From Eurosta solidaginis (lineage: Eukaryota > Arthropoda > Insecta > Diptera > Tephritidae), in NCBI RefSeq assembly GCF_040869045.1, contig NC_090324.1, positions 193,004,028 to 193,068,027 of the forward strand: a stretch of 64,000 nucleotides of DNA, written 5' to 3'. Position 1 is the stretch's first letter; each line of letters opens with the position of its first letter. The position numbers were made by a program, and so were the translations under genes. Of this stretch, positions 45,022 to 58,635 are shown in pieces. The notes under the pieces are model-generated. The model did not search any database. It saw nothing but the letters and a program-made list of their open reading frames with translations, and was not told the origin of the DNA.

Positions 45022-45104
45022 ATAGTACTTCGAATCGGCGCATTTCAGGCGGGTTGATGCTGCGGGTTAGATGGGTTTGGCCAAGCTTCGGGGGGCTGGG
45101 TCAG
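45022..45104 (-). pseudogene. BEL pol fragment at the unit B/C junction
   Basis: Same 83-bp BEL piece and same end (CTGGGTCAG|CTCGAAGG) as at 41720-41802. The identical junction proves tandem duplication. Confidence 0.85.
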
Positions 45105-45311
45105 CTCGAAGGAGCTACTGGCGGCAACGTCAGCAACATGTGCGCAACTACACGCGCACACACGTACGCTGACGCCGCACACATAATTACACCATCACAC
45201 ACTACAGGCACCGACACCAACATCTCGAACACCAAACCAGTCGCAGCCGCAGCTTACGCCAGTACCAACGTCAGACGCGCAACATAAGCAGCCAGACGGG
45301 CAATCGAGCTC

Positions 45312-45692
45312 GTGGTACGCACCACGCGCACGTCGAAATGGGAGGAAGCCGCGGCCAAGGCCCACAATAGGACCGGAACATCACCGCTAACAGCCACACT
45401 TGGTAGGATAGACGTGAAGGCAGGGCAGTCACAGGCAGCCATCGAGCTCTCCTCGGATGAGGACACAGCTCCACCGGAGAGAGAAACGTCAATTTTCCCG
45501 GCAGGACCAGGCGGCATACGCCTCTACGAGACGGACCTCGACACCCTCAACGGATCTAAATGGTTGACTGACACCATCATTGACGCTTGGGCAAAGGGAC
45601 TTGAAGAGCAACACGGACAACAACATATGAACCTCAGCCCGTTCGTGACTTGGCAGCTGACCCAAAAGAGGAACACAGGAAGGGGAGTGTGA
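45312..45692 (+). CDS. gypsy-2 third ORF, Ulp1/SENP-like N-terminal motif (unit C)
   Basis: The same 126-codon frame as at 42010-42390, with one visible residue change (Ser for Pro after the acidic stretch, T for C near 45489). It keeps the SIM-like acidic stretch and the W-L-T-D-T-I-I-D motif, and stops inside the LTR start. Both B and C keep this frame while unit A has lost it. That may mean A was hit after duplication, or reflect one ancestral allele copied twice; selection cannot be claimed from two recent copies. The upstream part again contains one copy of the Thr/Ala/His-rich segment and an in-frame TAA at 45285-45287. Confidence 0.5.
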   Translation: MVRTTRTSKWEEAAAKAHNRTGTSPLTATLGRIDVKAGQSQAAIELSSDEDTAPPERETSIFPAGPGGIRLYETDLDTLNGSKWLTDTIIDAWAKGLEEQHGQQHMNLSPFVTWQLTQKRNTGRGV

Positions 45693-47387
45693 GGACTCAA
45701 TAAAACATCATTAATTTGGCCCACACAAAACGATCCCACAACATATTTAACACAGCATTAACACAACTGCCAGTCACAAAACGCCCTAACAACACGACAA
45801 ACCAAAAAGTCTCAGCAACACAACTATCGCTCACAACACTTAATATTAACACGACAAACCAGCAAGTCTCAGCAATACAACTAGCGATCGCAACACCTAA
45901 TAGTAGCACGACAAACTAACAAGTCTCACCAACACAACGAGCGATCGCAACATTTAACAGCAACACGGTAACCATGGAAACGCAACCATTTGACCTAGCA
46001 ACACCGAACACGACAACCATAAAAGGAGCGACACAGCAGCACAGGATTTAGTTAGCACGGAGCAGTTGTCGTGAACAGAGCTACCAGTGAAGCGCGTCTC
46101 GAATGTGTCGGTTCTACCACCAGGAGATATCTTTTCATAGGAGTGAGTCGTGGCCTCAAGTTGTGAATTCGTCGGTTCTACCAGCAAACACCGCTTGAGA
46201 CTTCGTTCACCCCCGCGTAAGTAAAGGCCCTGCCACAGTAACGCGCACCCGCGAACATGTGACGTCCACCCGCCTGCGCCGACGCGGACCGCGCCGCGAC
46301 AGTAATAAACCGCTCAGCAGCGACGCGACCGCCCTGACGCCACCGCGACACCAGCAAGACGCCGACGCAAGGGGCAACAGAGCACAGCAGCAGAGTCACG
46401 CTAACATACGATGCTGGCCGCAACAGCACTACGCAAGCATACGACGTTGGCCACAGCAGAGACACGCAAACATACGACGCTGGCCGCAACAGCGCTACGC
46501 TAACATACGACGCTGGCCGCAGCAGCACTACACAAACATACGACGTTGGCCACAGCAGAGCTACGAAAATATACGACGCTGGCCGCAACAGCGCTACGAT
46601 AACATACGACGCTGGCTGCAACAGCGCTACGCAAACACACAAAGCTGGCCACAGCAGCGTTACACGTTGGCCACAGCAGAGTCACGCAAACATACGACGC
46701 TGGCCGCAACAGCACTACACGAGCATACGACGTTGGCCACAGCAGAGTCACGCAAACATAGGACGCTGGCCGCATCAGCGCTACGATAACATACGACGCT
46801 GGCCGCAACAGTGCTACGCAAACACACGACGCTGGCCGTAGCAGCGCTACGGAAGCATAATACGTTGGCCACAGCAGAGTCACGCAAGCATACGGCGTTG
46901 GCCGCAACAGAGTTACGCAAACGTACGACGTTGACCGCAGCAGAGTAACGCAATTATACGACGTCAACCATACCAGAGTTACACTCACGCAGACGCTCAC
47001 ACATAAGCCGCAGCAGAGACGCGCACTCGCTAGCCATAAGAAAGATACGCCGATGCAGGGCGTCACAGAGATACATTTACTAACACCCAGCAACGACCAG
47101 CAAGGCGTCCTAACGGAACGAACCTACCGGGACACGAGGACCGTTAGCCCACCTCTAATCATAGAGCAAGCATCAAACGCAGTGAAGAATACATACATAT
47201 TTTTATTTTATTACATTTGTTTATTATAGTGATAATATATAGAGTTAAAACAATAAAGTGAAATCTATACGAAAATGATTTGCATGGTGCCCCGAAATAT
47301 AAATTTATTGTAAGCGAACCTTGGACACGGCGAGTATATCCCAGCACTTATTGAAGAAGCACCGGGGAAAGAAAAAGCTTCGATACA
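45688..47387 (+). repeat. gypsy-2 3' LTR (unit C, 1700 bp)
   Basis: Same length as the unit A LTR, with few substitutions. Followed by AAAT and gypsy-3 gag as in A and B. Confidence 0.93.
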
Positions 47388-48526
47388 AAATATTTCCTCT
47401 TCTGACGCATTTTCTCTATTTTCTTAAAATTTCTTTTCTCCCTATTACTATTTATTGTTTTACAAAAAATCCTTCTCCTAGCTTCTTCATATTCTCTCTG
47501 GTGTAAGCTTTTTACCTCGCGATTTTTCAATTTTCCCTCTAATTTTTCAATTATTCTATCTCCCTCTTCCCTACTCAAAATCTTTACAGTTGTGCTGCCG
47601 GGTTGCCTGTCTTCTGGCTGGAGTGCCCGGTTAACTCCGCCAGCCTGCGGTTCCCTGTTTCGGTTTAAAAACACAAAAGGACGAATCACTACCACAAGCA
47701 AAACAGACCAAGGACGAACATTCATTTGGTTTTTGTGCTTCTGCCGGGTTTTCCACAAAGTGATCTACCGGCATACCGCACGAAAAACACAACATTAAGT
47801 GGAAGGGAGAAGCACAAAAGGAATTCACAGTCGACTTAGACGCAGGACTAACAGAAGGACGAACACTATTGGGATGGGATGTGGTTGGGTGTTGAAGTGG
47901 AGGTTGGGATTGATGTTGAGATTGTTGTAGGGATTGGTGCTGAGGTTTCCCATTAAGTGCTTCTATTCCTGCTTCCCCTAACAGTTCTGGAAGCTCGAAG
48001 GCTACCTCGCTGACTACTTTAGACCTGCTCTTATTTTCTTTCATGAGTTTTTCGGCTCTCTTGCATTCCGCCTTGAGCTCCGCCAACGAGTCCATTTTTA
48101 TGGCGAAGGTCAAGTTGGCCAGGTATGGTTTAAAGTTGCCTCTGATGATGCCAACCAACTCCTTTTCAGGGATCCTCTTCCGCAAACGGAATGTCATATT
48201 GTGGACTTCGGCATAAAAGTCGTCGAAAGCTTCGGCGGGCAGCTGTTTCCTCTCCATGATTCACGGATGATTTCTTAGTCGGACTCGGCAGTCTTGAAGT
48301 GGCTCATCAACTCGGACTTTAGCTCAAAGTACCCAAAGTTCGGCTGCTCCGCATGGTCCTCAAGGACCTGCCAATACCACTTCAAGGCACCGCCGGAAAC
48401 CAGACAATGAAAATCCGTGAAAAGCTGGTAGAAGGAAATGATTTGCTGCTCGCGTATGTTCTCCACACGAAAGATAGAGCTTTCGACACTTATACCTCTA
48501 CTGGTCCCATCGAATTTGATGTGCAA
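47388..48526 (-). pseudogene. gag: gypsy-3 gag relic (unit C)
   Basis: Duplicate of 32842-33980 with the same internal lesions: stop and frameshift near 48271, and the frameshift after the degraded zinc knuckle. The shared lesions predate the duplication. The protease and RT half is not duplicated; it exists only at 23040-24616. Confidence 0.87.
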
Positions 48527-50130
48527 CTTCTAAAGATCGAGCTTCTTCCACCTGGGAGGACCGTTGGCTCATTAACGCACTCTTCGCCCCCCCCCCCCCC
48601 CCCCCCGATTTTTCGTGAGAAATTCAAGCTACTGTCTAGCTCGTTAAATGATACCCCGTTCGCAACAGAGACCCTCAGCGGGCGGTCAGGGACAAAAGAT
48701 CCAAAAATCTGCGACGCGCTCCTATTAAAATAGTTCGTAGGGACAAAGTCAACGGGCCTCGGTATACCCGTGTCAATTTGATTGAAAACCGACCCAGCGA
48801 TCTAGTTTTCTAGCGCAGCCCTAGTGCGGCTTCTAGTTAGACGCCTATGGGAGTCGAGGATACCCAATCCCCCATCTACTCTATTTTCGTCTTCCTTCTC
48901 CGACATTCACTGTCGGTACACAAAAAAATTTTACCGAAAAGAAAAATAAGTATTTTGTAAGTATTTTTCGAACACCCTAGTATACCCCGGGTTACTCTCT
49001 CAGGAAACAGATATCCCCGACGCAAAACCCCGAAAAGAAAAAAAATTATAAAAACCACAAATCAAATAAAAAGGAAAGTTGACTAAGACAGTATTGTATG
49101 TATATATTTGCAAATACCCAAGGATGCAAACAATATAAAACAAATCGTGCAAGCAAGGATATAACAAATGTAGGACAAAGCTGAAAATCCAAAAATATAA
49201 ATAAATATTTAATAATGTATAAGAAAAACTCAATGTGGAAGCAATATATATAAACAAAAATTAAATTTAGTATGTTTGTATATATATGTGTGTTTGTGTG
49301 AAAATTCAGGTAATATGTGCGTATATTTTAAAGATAAAAAAAATTCAAGTTGAAACCCCGAAAAAAATATTATTCTAGTATAGATACCAAAAAAAATTCA
49401 AGTATCGAAATTAATTATAACCAAAATTAATTTCAACCGCTATATTTGCGTGTAAAAATTGCAGAAAAAAATAATAATAAAAGGAATATCCGCCAATGTA
49501 TGGATGTATAAGACAAAAAACAAATGTAGAAAATAAAAAAATGCAACTAAAAAAACAAAAAGCAAAAATACTATAAAAAAATTTAAAAACTCCAAACTTT
49601 CAAAAAAATTAACCTGAACAATTTTTGAAAATAATCTTAATGATTAAGAAGTAACCAACAACCAAAAATATATAAATAAGTGTAAATAAAACATAAAATT
49701 TAAAAGTATCGAACTTAAAAATAAGTTAACTGAACTTGAATATATATGCCTTGGTGTTTTTTGTGCTGCCTTGGCGAAGTACCTCAAGGTCTGGTCCGTC
49801 GTGCTGTCCGTGGAAGTGTGGCACATCATGCTCGAGAGCTAGTCCCTAAGGGTGGATGCCACACCTCCTAATCCTACCTATCATGGCGACGACTGCTAAC
49901 CTCACTTACCGGCAATGCTGGACTCCCGGTAAGGTAGCTTAAACAGCTCGCCAAGATATCCTGCTAACGTCCGTCTTCAAGCTGAGTGTCATACCAGGTA
50001 CCACTTAGTCAAAATGCAAGAACCCGAAGAAGGAACCCTGGTATGAGCACTTCGCTAATCCCTATCTTATTGTCATGATGACACTTGTCGGCCGGGTGAA
50101 CCCAATCGGCGTTGCCATCATGTCCTTGTT
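48527..50130. other. gypsy-3 leader, A-rich and hairpin-rich sequence (unit C), no gene
   Basis: Matches 33981-35575 almost base for base. The C-run near 48589 has about 18 C against 10 in A. 49745-50130 is the hairpin-rich segment. Confidence 0.6.
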
Positions 50131-51052
50131 CTGTCGAAAGACGGAAATAAGGATTTGGTTTGGAAGCCTAAGAAGGTTAAAAAAAAAATCTAAGGAAGGA
50201 AAGTAAAAAAAAAATTAAGAAATTTAAAATTGACAAATGGGAATTAAATAATCAAAAGAAAAATTGAAATTTGGAATTTAAAATACGAACTAATTAACTA
50301 ACTGAATGAAATGAAAATTTGATCGGGCTATTGCGTTGGGGATACAAAAGCTAAAAACTGGAATAAAATTTTGGAAACTACAAAAAAATTAAAAGCGGAA
50401 CTTGAAGGATTAATGGAGAATAAAAAAAAAACTGCAAAACAATCTATAAATTTAAAAACGGTTTGAAGAAAAAAATATAAAAAAAGGAAAAACAAAAAAA
50501 GGTGATCGGGCTATAATCGTTGGGCGCCATTGTTACGTGGCTGTGCTTGTTGGGTGGCGAGGAGCGGCTGCAAGCAGGTATGCTTGCGGGCCCAGGCTAG
50601 CTCGTCGTCGGCGGCGGGCTATTGCACCACCGACCTCACCCGCAGCCACATGAACAAAAAGGGGTTTATACCTGCATGATGAGAAAAAATGAAAGAAAAA
50701 GCTGAAAATGATATAAATAGACGTAAGGGGCAGAGCTAGAAAGGGGAAAACATAAGGCGAGAAAAAGATGAAGGCCTGTCCTGTCAGGTGGAGTCTACCC
50801 TCCCTCTGCAGTGCAACTTGTACTGCACCGTGGGCACTGTGCTGACTCCTATCTACTTACAGTGCCCCCAAACCTGAAATGTGTCTGTCCGTCCTCATAC
50901 AGTCATTTTCCCCAAACACTCACCTTCACTTTACCTTGCCACGAACAAGCGCAGCACCAACACCAAAAATAGGAATTTAGCCCTGCATGATCAAAAATCT
51001 ATGTTTTCATCCATACATTTTATAATGTTATTAACAATTTAATATTGCTTAA

Positions 51053-52805
51053 CCCTAGGATGCATGCGTAAAAAAACTATAGTTATACATACGATGAGCC
51101 TCAGAGGCTCAAGTACTAGAAGTATCGGTTTACTTATAAATAAACCAAAATATTACTGGGATAAAACTTTAATTCGTTTATCGTTTCTTTTTATTATTAC
51201 AAATACGTGTAATGGTTATATAAATACAAAAAAATTATGTGCTAATTAGTACAATTGGAACATGTTTCACACAGTAGTAATGAATGTTCTTTACAAATAC
51301 TTTTAACATGCTTAGCGCAAAATAGTCTGCTCATGCCATTTATTTTGGAAGGACAGAATTTGCATCATTTCTTTTTTGTCGGCGGAGCATTATTCTTAGT
51401 CGTTGCTTCTTCTTCAATCTGTATAAAATTTTCCATAGCCATTTTATGAACTTTAGACAGTTTTGTAAAACTTTGTGCTCTCCGCTTCGTAAATGGAAGT
51501 ACTAACTTAATTGCTAGTTACTTTAGGAAGATACGCCTTTTGTGCCGTATCCCAGTTGTAAAGGCGGGCTTTTCCTGAATAAATATCAAAAAGGCGTTCA
51601 GAGCTCCAGCGTCCATTATATTATACCAAACAGCCATAGGCCATCGGCTTGTTTGCCTCTGGCATATATAATTACCAACCATTTGGTCCATATGATCTAC
51701 GCCACCCTGGTTTCTTAGTTACATTCTCATTGTTAACAATATCATCGTGATGCATAGAGATTAGTAATATAACCGCTTTGTTTTTTTTTTTCGGAACGTA
51801 TCTTACTAATGTTAAGTTGTCTTTGAAACCAAATTGAGATGAGTAAACGCTTCTTTCTTTAGAAGCTTGGAACTCTCCTGGTTTTTCCTTTTTGTTGTTA
51901 GGTAAAGTTCCTACAATCGTTATTCCAGCTTCTAATAAATCCTATGCAAGGGGAATGCTTGTGAAATAATTATCAAATTTAGATTTCGGCCAGAACACCG
52001 TATGGTTGTAACAAGGGATTTTACGATATTCTCATCTACATTATGTTGAACATTATTTCCGGGCTGGCGACCTAAATAAACTTGGCCATCAATGGCATAA
52101 CCCGAACCGCTTTCGCAGAGCCAAAATAATTTAATTCCGGACTTGGATGAATTAGATAACATATACTGAATAAAATATGCGCATCCCCTAAAATTTAATA
52201 GCTGTTCGTCAATTGTTACAAATGCTTTTGGAATGATTACTGTTCGGCACCTCTGTAGAAACAATTCCCATATATGACGAATGGGCGCAAATTTCTCTGA
52301 TGAAATTCGAAGGTTGCGTGTTCTCTTATCATCGAATCGAAGCATACTGCGTATATTTTCGAATCGGTTCCAATTTTTTTCCACACCAACCATCAGTAGC
52401 AACCCAAGAAAGCCTTGACCACGAATCAAACACTACTGAGTACTCTTCTGCAAAAGCATACTTGCTTGATTGTTTTTTTTTTTTCATAATATCAATGCCT
52501 ACTATGAAATAGACTCACTTCAGTTACATAGAATAACGATCATTGCTCAAATAAATCTGCATGGCATACTTGGTTGAGCCATATGAGCCTCACAGGCTCA
52601 TCATATGTATAAAAGGGGTATTGATACAAAATTGCTTTTCTTTCTGAGAAAACAATTTTTTTTCAAAGAGTCAATGCCTACTATGATTAAAATAATTCAT
52701 ATATAGCATTCCAAAAGCTTCTTGTAAAAATTATTTCAAATTTATAAGATATGTTGAAATGTATATCCAAGTGAGCCCCGGGGGCTCAACGTATGCATTC
52801 TAGGG
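51053..52805 (-). mobile_element. piggyBac-type element (unit C copy)
   Basis: Same TTAA flanks (51049-51052, 52806-52809) and ends as 36495-38275. It is 28 bp shorter overall, mainly from a roughly 29-bp deletion at about 51712. Confidence 0.93.
51242..52429 (-). pseudogene. piggyBac transposase relic (unit C copy)
   Basis: Carries the same catalytic block (VTIDEQLL, KSGIKLFWLC, VYLGR) and Cys-rich tail as the unit A copy, with one visible change (FRGC for FRGR). The roughly 29-bp deletion near 51712 removes part of the segment before GVDHMDQ, so this copy is more damaged than its partner. The N-terminal third is again absent. It is a duplicate and not an independent transposition. Confidence 0.87.
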
Positions 52806-53001
52806 TTAAATCTACCCCCTAGAGCTATCTAATTCATTGACTGAAAACAAATGATATTTGTAAGGATAAAAACCCACTTGAAAATAACTTTTAAGAAAAA
52901 GCATAACAAAATGATAACATACGATTTCAATTAATTTCGATTCAATTCAATTCAAAATAATGGTTTGTAAAGGCAAACAAAAAAAGTAAAAAAAAAAGAA
53001 A

Positions 53002-56000
53002 ACAAGTAAGGAAGGTTAAGTTCGGGTGTAACCGAACATTACATACTCAGTTGAGAGCTATCCATGTAGGAAAATGAACCGAGGGAAAGCCTGGAATGTG
53101 TTTGTATGACATGTGTATCAAATGAAAGGCATAGTTCTATAGGTGGACGCCATTTAGGGATATAGCCATAAAGGTGGATCAGGGTTGACTCTAGAATGCG
53201 TTTGTACGATATGGGTATCAAATGAAAGGTGTTAATGAGCATTTTAAAAGGGAGTAATCCTTAGTTCCATAGGTGGACGCCGTTTCGAGATATCGCCATA
53301 AAGGTGGGCCAGGGGTGACTCTAGAATTCGTTTGTGCAATATGGGTATCAAACGAAAGGAGTTAATGAGTATTTTAAGAGGGAGTGGGCCTTAGTTCTAT
53401 AGGTGGACGCCTTTTCGAGATATCGCCATAAAGATGGACCAGGTGTGACTCTAGAATGCGTTTGTACGATATGGGTATCAAATGAAAGGTGTTAATGAGT
53501 ATTTTAAAAGGGAGTAATCCTTAGTTCCATAGGTGGACGCCGTTTCGAGATATCGCCATAAAGGTGGACCAGGGGTGACCCTAGAATTCGTTTGTGCAAT
53601 ATGGGTATCAAACGAAAGGTGTTAATGAGTATTTTAAGAGGGAGTGGGCCTTTCTGGACCAGGGGTGACTTTAGACTTTGTTTGTACGATATGAGTATCA
53701 AATGAAAGGTGTTAATGAGTATTTTTAAAAGGGAGTGGGCCTTCGTTTTATAGGTGTTCGCCTTTTCGAGATATCGCCATAAAGGTGGACCAGGGGTGAC
53801 TTTAGAATTTGTTTGTATGATATGGGTATCAAATGAAAGGTGTTAATCATTATTTTAAAAGGGCGTGGGGCTTAGTTCTATAGGTGGACCCCTTTTCGAG
53901 ATATCGCCATAAAGGTGGACCAGGGGTGACTCTAGAATTCGTTTGTGCAATATGGGTATCAAACGAAAGGAGTTAATGAGTAGTTTAAGAGGGAGTGGGC
54001 CTTAGTTCTATAGGTGGACGCCTTTTCCAGGTATCGCAATAAAGGTGGACCAGGGGTGACTCTAGACTTTGTTTGTACGATATGGGTATCAAATGAAAGG
54101 TGTTAATGAGTATTTTTAAAAGGGAGTGGGCCTTCGTTTTATAGGTGTTCGCCTTTTCGAGATATCGCCATAGAGGTGGACCAGGGGTGACTTTAGAATT
54201 TGTTTGTATGATATGGGTATCAAATGAAAGGTGTTAATGATTATTTTAAAAGGGCGTGGGGCTTAGTTCTATAGGTGGACCCCTTTTCGAGATATCGCCA
54301 TAAAGGTGGACCAGGGGTGACTCTAGAATTCGTTTGTGCAATATGGGTATCAAACGAAAGGAGTTAATGAGTATTTTAAGAGGGAGTGGGCCTTAGTTCT
54401 ATAGGTGGACGGCTTTTCGAGATATCGCCATAAAGATGGACCAGGTGTGACTCTAGAATGCGTTTGTACGATATGGGTATCAAATGAAAGGTGTTAATGA
54501 GTATTTTAAAAGGGAGTAATCCTTAGTTCCATATGTGGACGCCGTTTCGAGATATCGCCATAAAGGTGGACCAGGGGTGACCCTAGAATTCGTTTGCGCA
54601 ATATGGGTATCAAACGAAAGGTGTTAATGAGTATTTTAAGAGGGAGTGGGCCTTTCTGGACCAGGGGTGACTCTAGACTTTGTTTGTACGATATGAGTAT
54701 CAAATGAAAGGTGTTAATGAGTATTTTTAAAAGGGAGTGGGCCTTCGTTCTATAGGTGTTCGCCTTTTCGAAATATCGCCATAAAGGTGGACCAGGGGTG
54801 ACTCTAGAATGAGTTTGTACGATATGGGTATCAAATTAAAGGTATTAATGAGAGTTTTAAAAGGGAGTGGTGGTAGTTGTATATGTGAAGGCGTTTTCCA
54901 GATATCGACCAAAATGTGGACCAGGGTGACCCAGAACATCATCTGTTGGATACCGCTAATTTATTTATATATGTAATACCTGCCAAGATTTTAAGGGTTT
55001 TTTATTTCGCCCTGCAGAACTTTTTCATTTTCTTCTACTTAATATGGTAGGTGTCACAACCATTTTATAAAGTTTTTTCTAAAGTTATATTTCGCATCAA
55101 TAAAACAATCCAATTACCTTACCATATTTCATCCCTTTTTTCGTATTCGGTATAGAATTATGGCATTTTTTTCATTTTTCGTAATTTTCGATATGGAAAA
55201 AGTGGGCGTGGTCATAGTCGGATTTCGTTCGTTTTTCATACCAAGATAAAGTGAGTTCAGATAAGTACGTGCACTGAGTTTAGTAAAGATATATCGATTT
55301 TTGCTCAAGTTATCGTGTTAACGGCCATGCGGAAGGACAGACGGACGACTGTGTATAAAAACTGGGCGTGGCATCAGCCGATTTCGCCCATTTTCACAGA
55401 AAACAGTTAACGCCATAAAAGCTATGCGCTTACCAAATTTCAAAAGGATTGGTTAATTTTTGTTCGACTTATGGCGTTAAAAGTATCCTAGACAAATTAA
55501 ATGAAAAAGGGCGGAGCCACGCCCATTTTGAAATTTTGGTTTATTTTTGTATTTTGTTGCACCATATCATTACTGGAGTTGAATCTTGACATAATTTACT
55601 TATATACTGTAAAGATATTAAATTTTTTGTTAAAATTTTACTTTTAAAAAAATTTTTTTTTAAAAGTGGGCGTGGTCCTTATCCGATTTTGCAAATTTTT
55701 ATTAAGCGTACATATAGTAATAAGAGTAACGTTCCTGCCAAATTTCATCATGATATCTTCAACGACTGCCAAATTACAGCTTGCAAAAGTTTTAAATTAC
55801 CTTCTTTTAAAAGTGGGCGGTGCCACGCCCATTGTCCAAAATTTTACTAATTTTCTATTTTGCGTCATAAGTTCAACTCATCTACCAAGTTTCGTCGCTT
55901 TATCGGTCTTTTGTAATGAATTATCACACTTTTTCGGTTTTTCGAAATTTTCGATATCGAAAAAGTGGGCGTGGTTATAGTCCGATATCGTTCATTTTAA

Positions 56001-56295
56001 ATAGCGATCTGAGATGAGTGCTCAGGAACCTACATACCAAATTTCATCAAGATACCTCAAAATTTACTCAAGTTATCGTGTTAACGGACGGACGGACGGA
56101 CGGACGGACGGACGGACGGACGGACGGACGGACGGACGGACGGACGGACGGACATGGCTCAATCAAATTTTTTTTCGATCCTGATTATTTTGATATATGG
56201 AAGTATATATCTATCTCGATTCCTTTATATATGTACAACCAACCGTTATCCAATCAAACTTAATATACTCTGTGAGCTCTGCTCAACTGAGTATA
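53002..56295 (-). mobile_element. Helentron-like (DINE/HINE-type) element, full copy
   Basis: In the minus orientation it begins TATACTCAGTTGAGCAGAGC (56295). It contains a GGAC run, six periodic GGGCGTGG boxes (55200-55980) and a 130-bp satellite array (53060-54900). It ends with CTCAACTGAGTATG, the hairpin GTTCGG/CCGAAC and CCTTACTTGT. The terminal word at one end and its inverse just inside the hairpin at the other match the asymmetric subterminal inverted repeats of Helentron-associated elements. Unit A gives the empty site GAAAACGAGAGG (38468-38479). The data fit insertion between two T without duplication, or a 2-bp AC duplication. No transposase is encoded. The class call is structural inference. 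Confidence 0.72.
56084..56153. repeat. (GGAC)n tetranucleotide run
   Basis: About 17 tandem CGGA/GGAC units in the Helentron-like element. The open frame reading Thr-Asp-Gly-Arg repeats is a repeat artefact. Confidence 0.97.
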
Positions 56296-57030
56296 ACGAG
56301 AGGTCAAGTTCCTTATAGTGGTAAAAAAAAAGGTTTATGAACCACCCTAATATGTTATCTTACCGACTACTATCTTAAAAATGCGAAATTGAAACAAAAT
56401 AAACTAAGAGGGCGAGCAAAAAAAATATTCAAGAACCCCAATCCCTGACCTACCGCAACCGCTCAAGTAAACATAAGATCAATTTTGTACAAAACAAAAG
56501 CAGGTCATCAAAGGAAAGCAAACACCAGTTTAGCATATTATAAACAAAATGTGTGTATGTTTGTAGCTATGTATGTACATATATTCCTTATGTTTAGGTT
56601 TCCTTCTTCTATTTTCTCAAGAAGATCAGGCATTATATGCTAATATATGTACATATATTCAAATATGTGTAATAGCAAAAATATTGTGCTCAAATTTCAC
56701 TCACCCATATACTCGTACTCCAACGGCGCCGGTGCAGTTGAGTGGATGTGCTGAATTTGCTGAAATAGTAGGAGTCAAAAACATACATACATACGCTCAC
56801 GGTAGCCACCCTCAATCACTCAACCAAGAGCACTCGCTAGTGGTCTTTAGCATTGAGTGCTTTGGTAGTATCAAATCTACCAGCGCGATGATTGAATGTG
56901 AAATATAAAAAATATGTATATTAGACGAGAAAAAAGATTATTAGTGCTGAAGGCACCCTATCACATACTAACAAGAAGAAAGATGTTGGAAATGATTTTG
57001 CCCATAATCCGAAAAAGGAATGTAAGTACA

Positions 57031-57831
57031 CCAAGTAAGGAAGGCTAAGTTCGGGTGTAACCGAACATTACATACTCAGTTGAGAGCTGTGGAGACAAAG
57101 TAAGGGAAATCACCATATTGTAAAAGGAACCTAGGGTAACCCTGGAATGTGTTTGTATGACATGTGTATCAAATGGAAGGTATTAAAGAGTATTTTAAGA
57201 GGAAGTGGGCCATAGATCTATAGATGGACGCCATTTAGGGATATCGCCATAAAGGTGGACCAGGCCTGGCTCTAGAAGTTGTTTGTACGATATGGGTATC
57301 AAATGAAATGTGTTAATGAGTATTTTAAGAGGGCGTGGGCCTTAGTTCTATATGTGGACGCCTTTTCGAGATATCGCCATAAACGTGGACCAGGGGTGAC
57401 TATAGAATTTGTTGGTACTATATGGGTATCAAATGAAAGGTGTTAATGAGTATTTTAAAAGGGAGTGGGCCTAAGTTCTATAGGTGGACGCATTTCGGAA
57501 TGTCGTTATAAAAGTGGACCTGGGTTGACTCTAGAATGCGTTTGTACAATATGGGTGTCAAACGAAAAGTGTAATAAGTGTTTTAAAAGGGAGTGGGCCT
57601 TTGTTCTATGGGTGGACGCCTTTTCGGGATATCGCCATAAACGTGGACCAGGGGTGACTCTAGAATGCGTTTGTACAATATGGGTATCAAATGAAAGGTG
57701 CTAATGAGTATTTTAAAAGGGTGTGGGCCTTAGTTCTATAGGTTGACGCCTTTTCGAGATATCACCATAAAGGTGGACCAGGGGTTACTCTAGAATTTGT
57801 TTGTACGATATGGGTATCAAATGAAAGGTGT
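57031..57831 (-). mobile_element. Helentron-like element, truncated copy (unit C)
   Basis: Same 3'-end hairpin and satellite units as 39207-40268, with fewer 130-bp units. It breaks into the 804-bp repeat at the same base as in unit A. Confidence 0.75.
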
Positions 57832-58635
57832 TGTCTAAGCTTTGGGCAATTGAGGGCGAGCAGTTTAATAAGAGTTATAAATGAGTAATTTTATGTGCTT
57901 GTAAGCGTATGAGTCGTGGCACAGTGGCTGACGTACCCGACCAAACGCCCGGGGTTGCGGGTTCAACTCCCACCAAGCATTCCTTTTTTTTAAATTTATA
58001 AATTATTATTATTAATGGACTGTATTGAGTTTATGGGGTTTTTGATTTAATGTATTCCATTTATTGAGTTCGGTAGTTTTAGCGTTATTGGTGTATTTAA
58101 GTCATGGGAGGATGCATAGCATCAGTACACCTTTTATTTATTTAATTTGGGGGCGAGCACTGGGGGCTCTGAGACTTCGCTCTACTGAGCCACCTCGTCT
58201 TCTATTTGAAGAACCCTTTAAAATGTGATATGGAGGCGAGCACGGGACGGCTCTGAGGTATTGGCACCCCATTTTCTACAAGAAAAACCTCTATTTATTT
58301 AATTTGGGGCGAGCGTTGGGCACTCTGAGGTTTCGCTCTAATGAGCCACCTCATCTTCTATTTGAAGAACCCCTTCAAAGTGTGATATGGTGGCGAGAAC
58401 TGGGCTCTGATGTATTAGCACACCATCCGAAGAACCTCCATTTTAATTAAAAAACTCAAACTATGTCTTTAGAATATTTCACTAACCAGTTGAGAATTAC
58501 AAGCACACTCAATGGCTACTGAAACAAACGAACGAAAAATGTTCATAGTTTAAGTCGCTTAAACATACTCCCCCTTAGACGGCTTAGTCGTCTAATGAAA
58601 CTTCCATACGAGCCAGGATCCTGCTCGAAGGACCA
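57832..58635 (+). repeat. 804-bp repeat, first copy (unit C)
   Basis: Exactly 804 bp, as in unit A. It includes a complete tRNA-like unit at about 57895-57990 (A box 57917, B box 57960, T run 57984-57990). Confidence 0.85.

Larger units (their letters stand above)
41803..45104. repeat. Segmental duplication unit B (3.3 kb, internally deleted)
   Basis: Same ends as unit A. It keeps the gypsy-2 third ORF and 3' LTR, part of gypsy-3 gag, part of one 804-bp repeat and the BEL fragment. About 7.9 kb corresponding to 33325-41203 of unit A is missing; the joint at about 44503 shows a 3-base shared ATT. Confidence 0.93.
50131..57030 (-). mobile_element. gypsy-4 LTR plus leader (unit C), with piggyBac and Helentron-like insertions
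   Basis: Leader 50131-50530; candidate LTR 50531-57030, enlarged by piggyBac (51053-52805) and a Helentron-like element (53002-56295). The rest matches unit A closely. The LTR end GTAAGTACA is at 57022-57030. Confidence 0.6.

Noticed and set aside
56018..56263. Thr-Asp-Gly-Arg repeat protein
   Set aside because: Translation of the GGAC tetranucleotide run inside a non-coding element.
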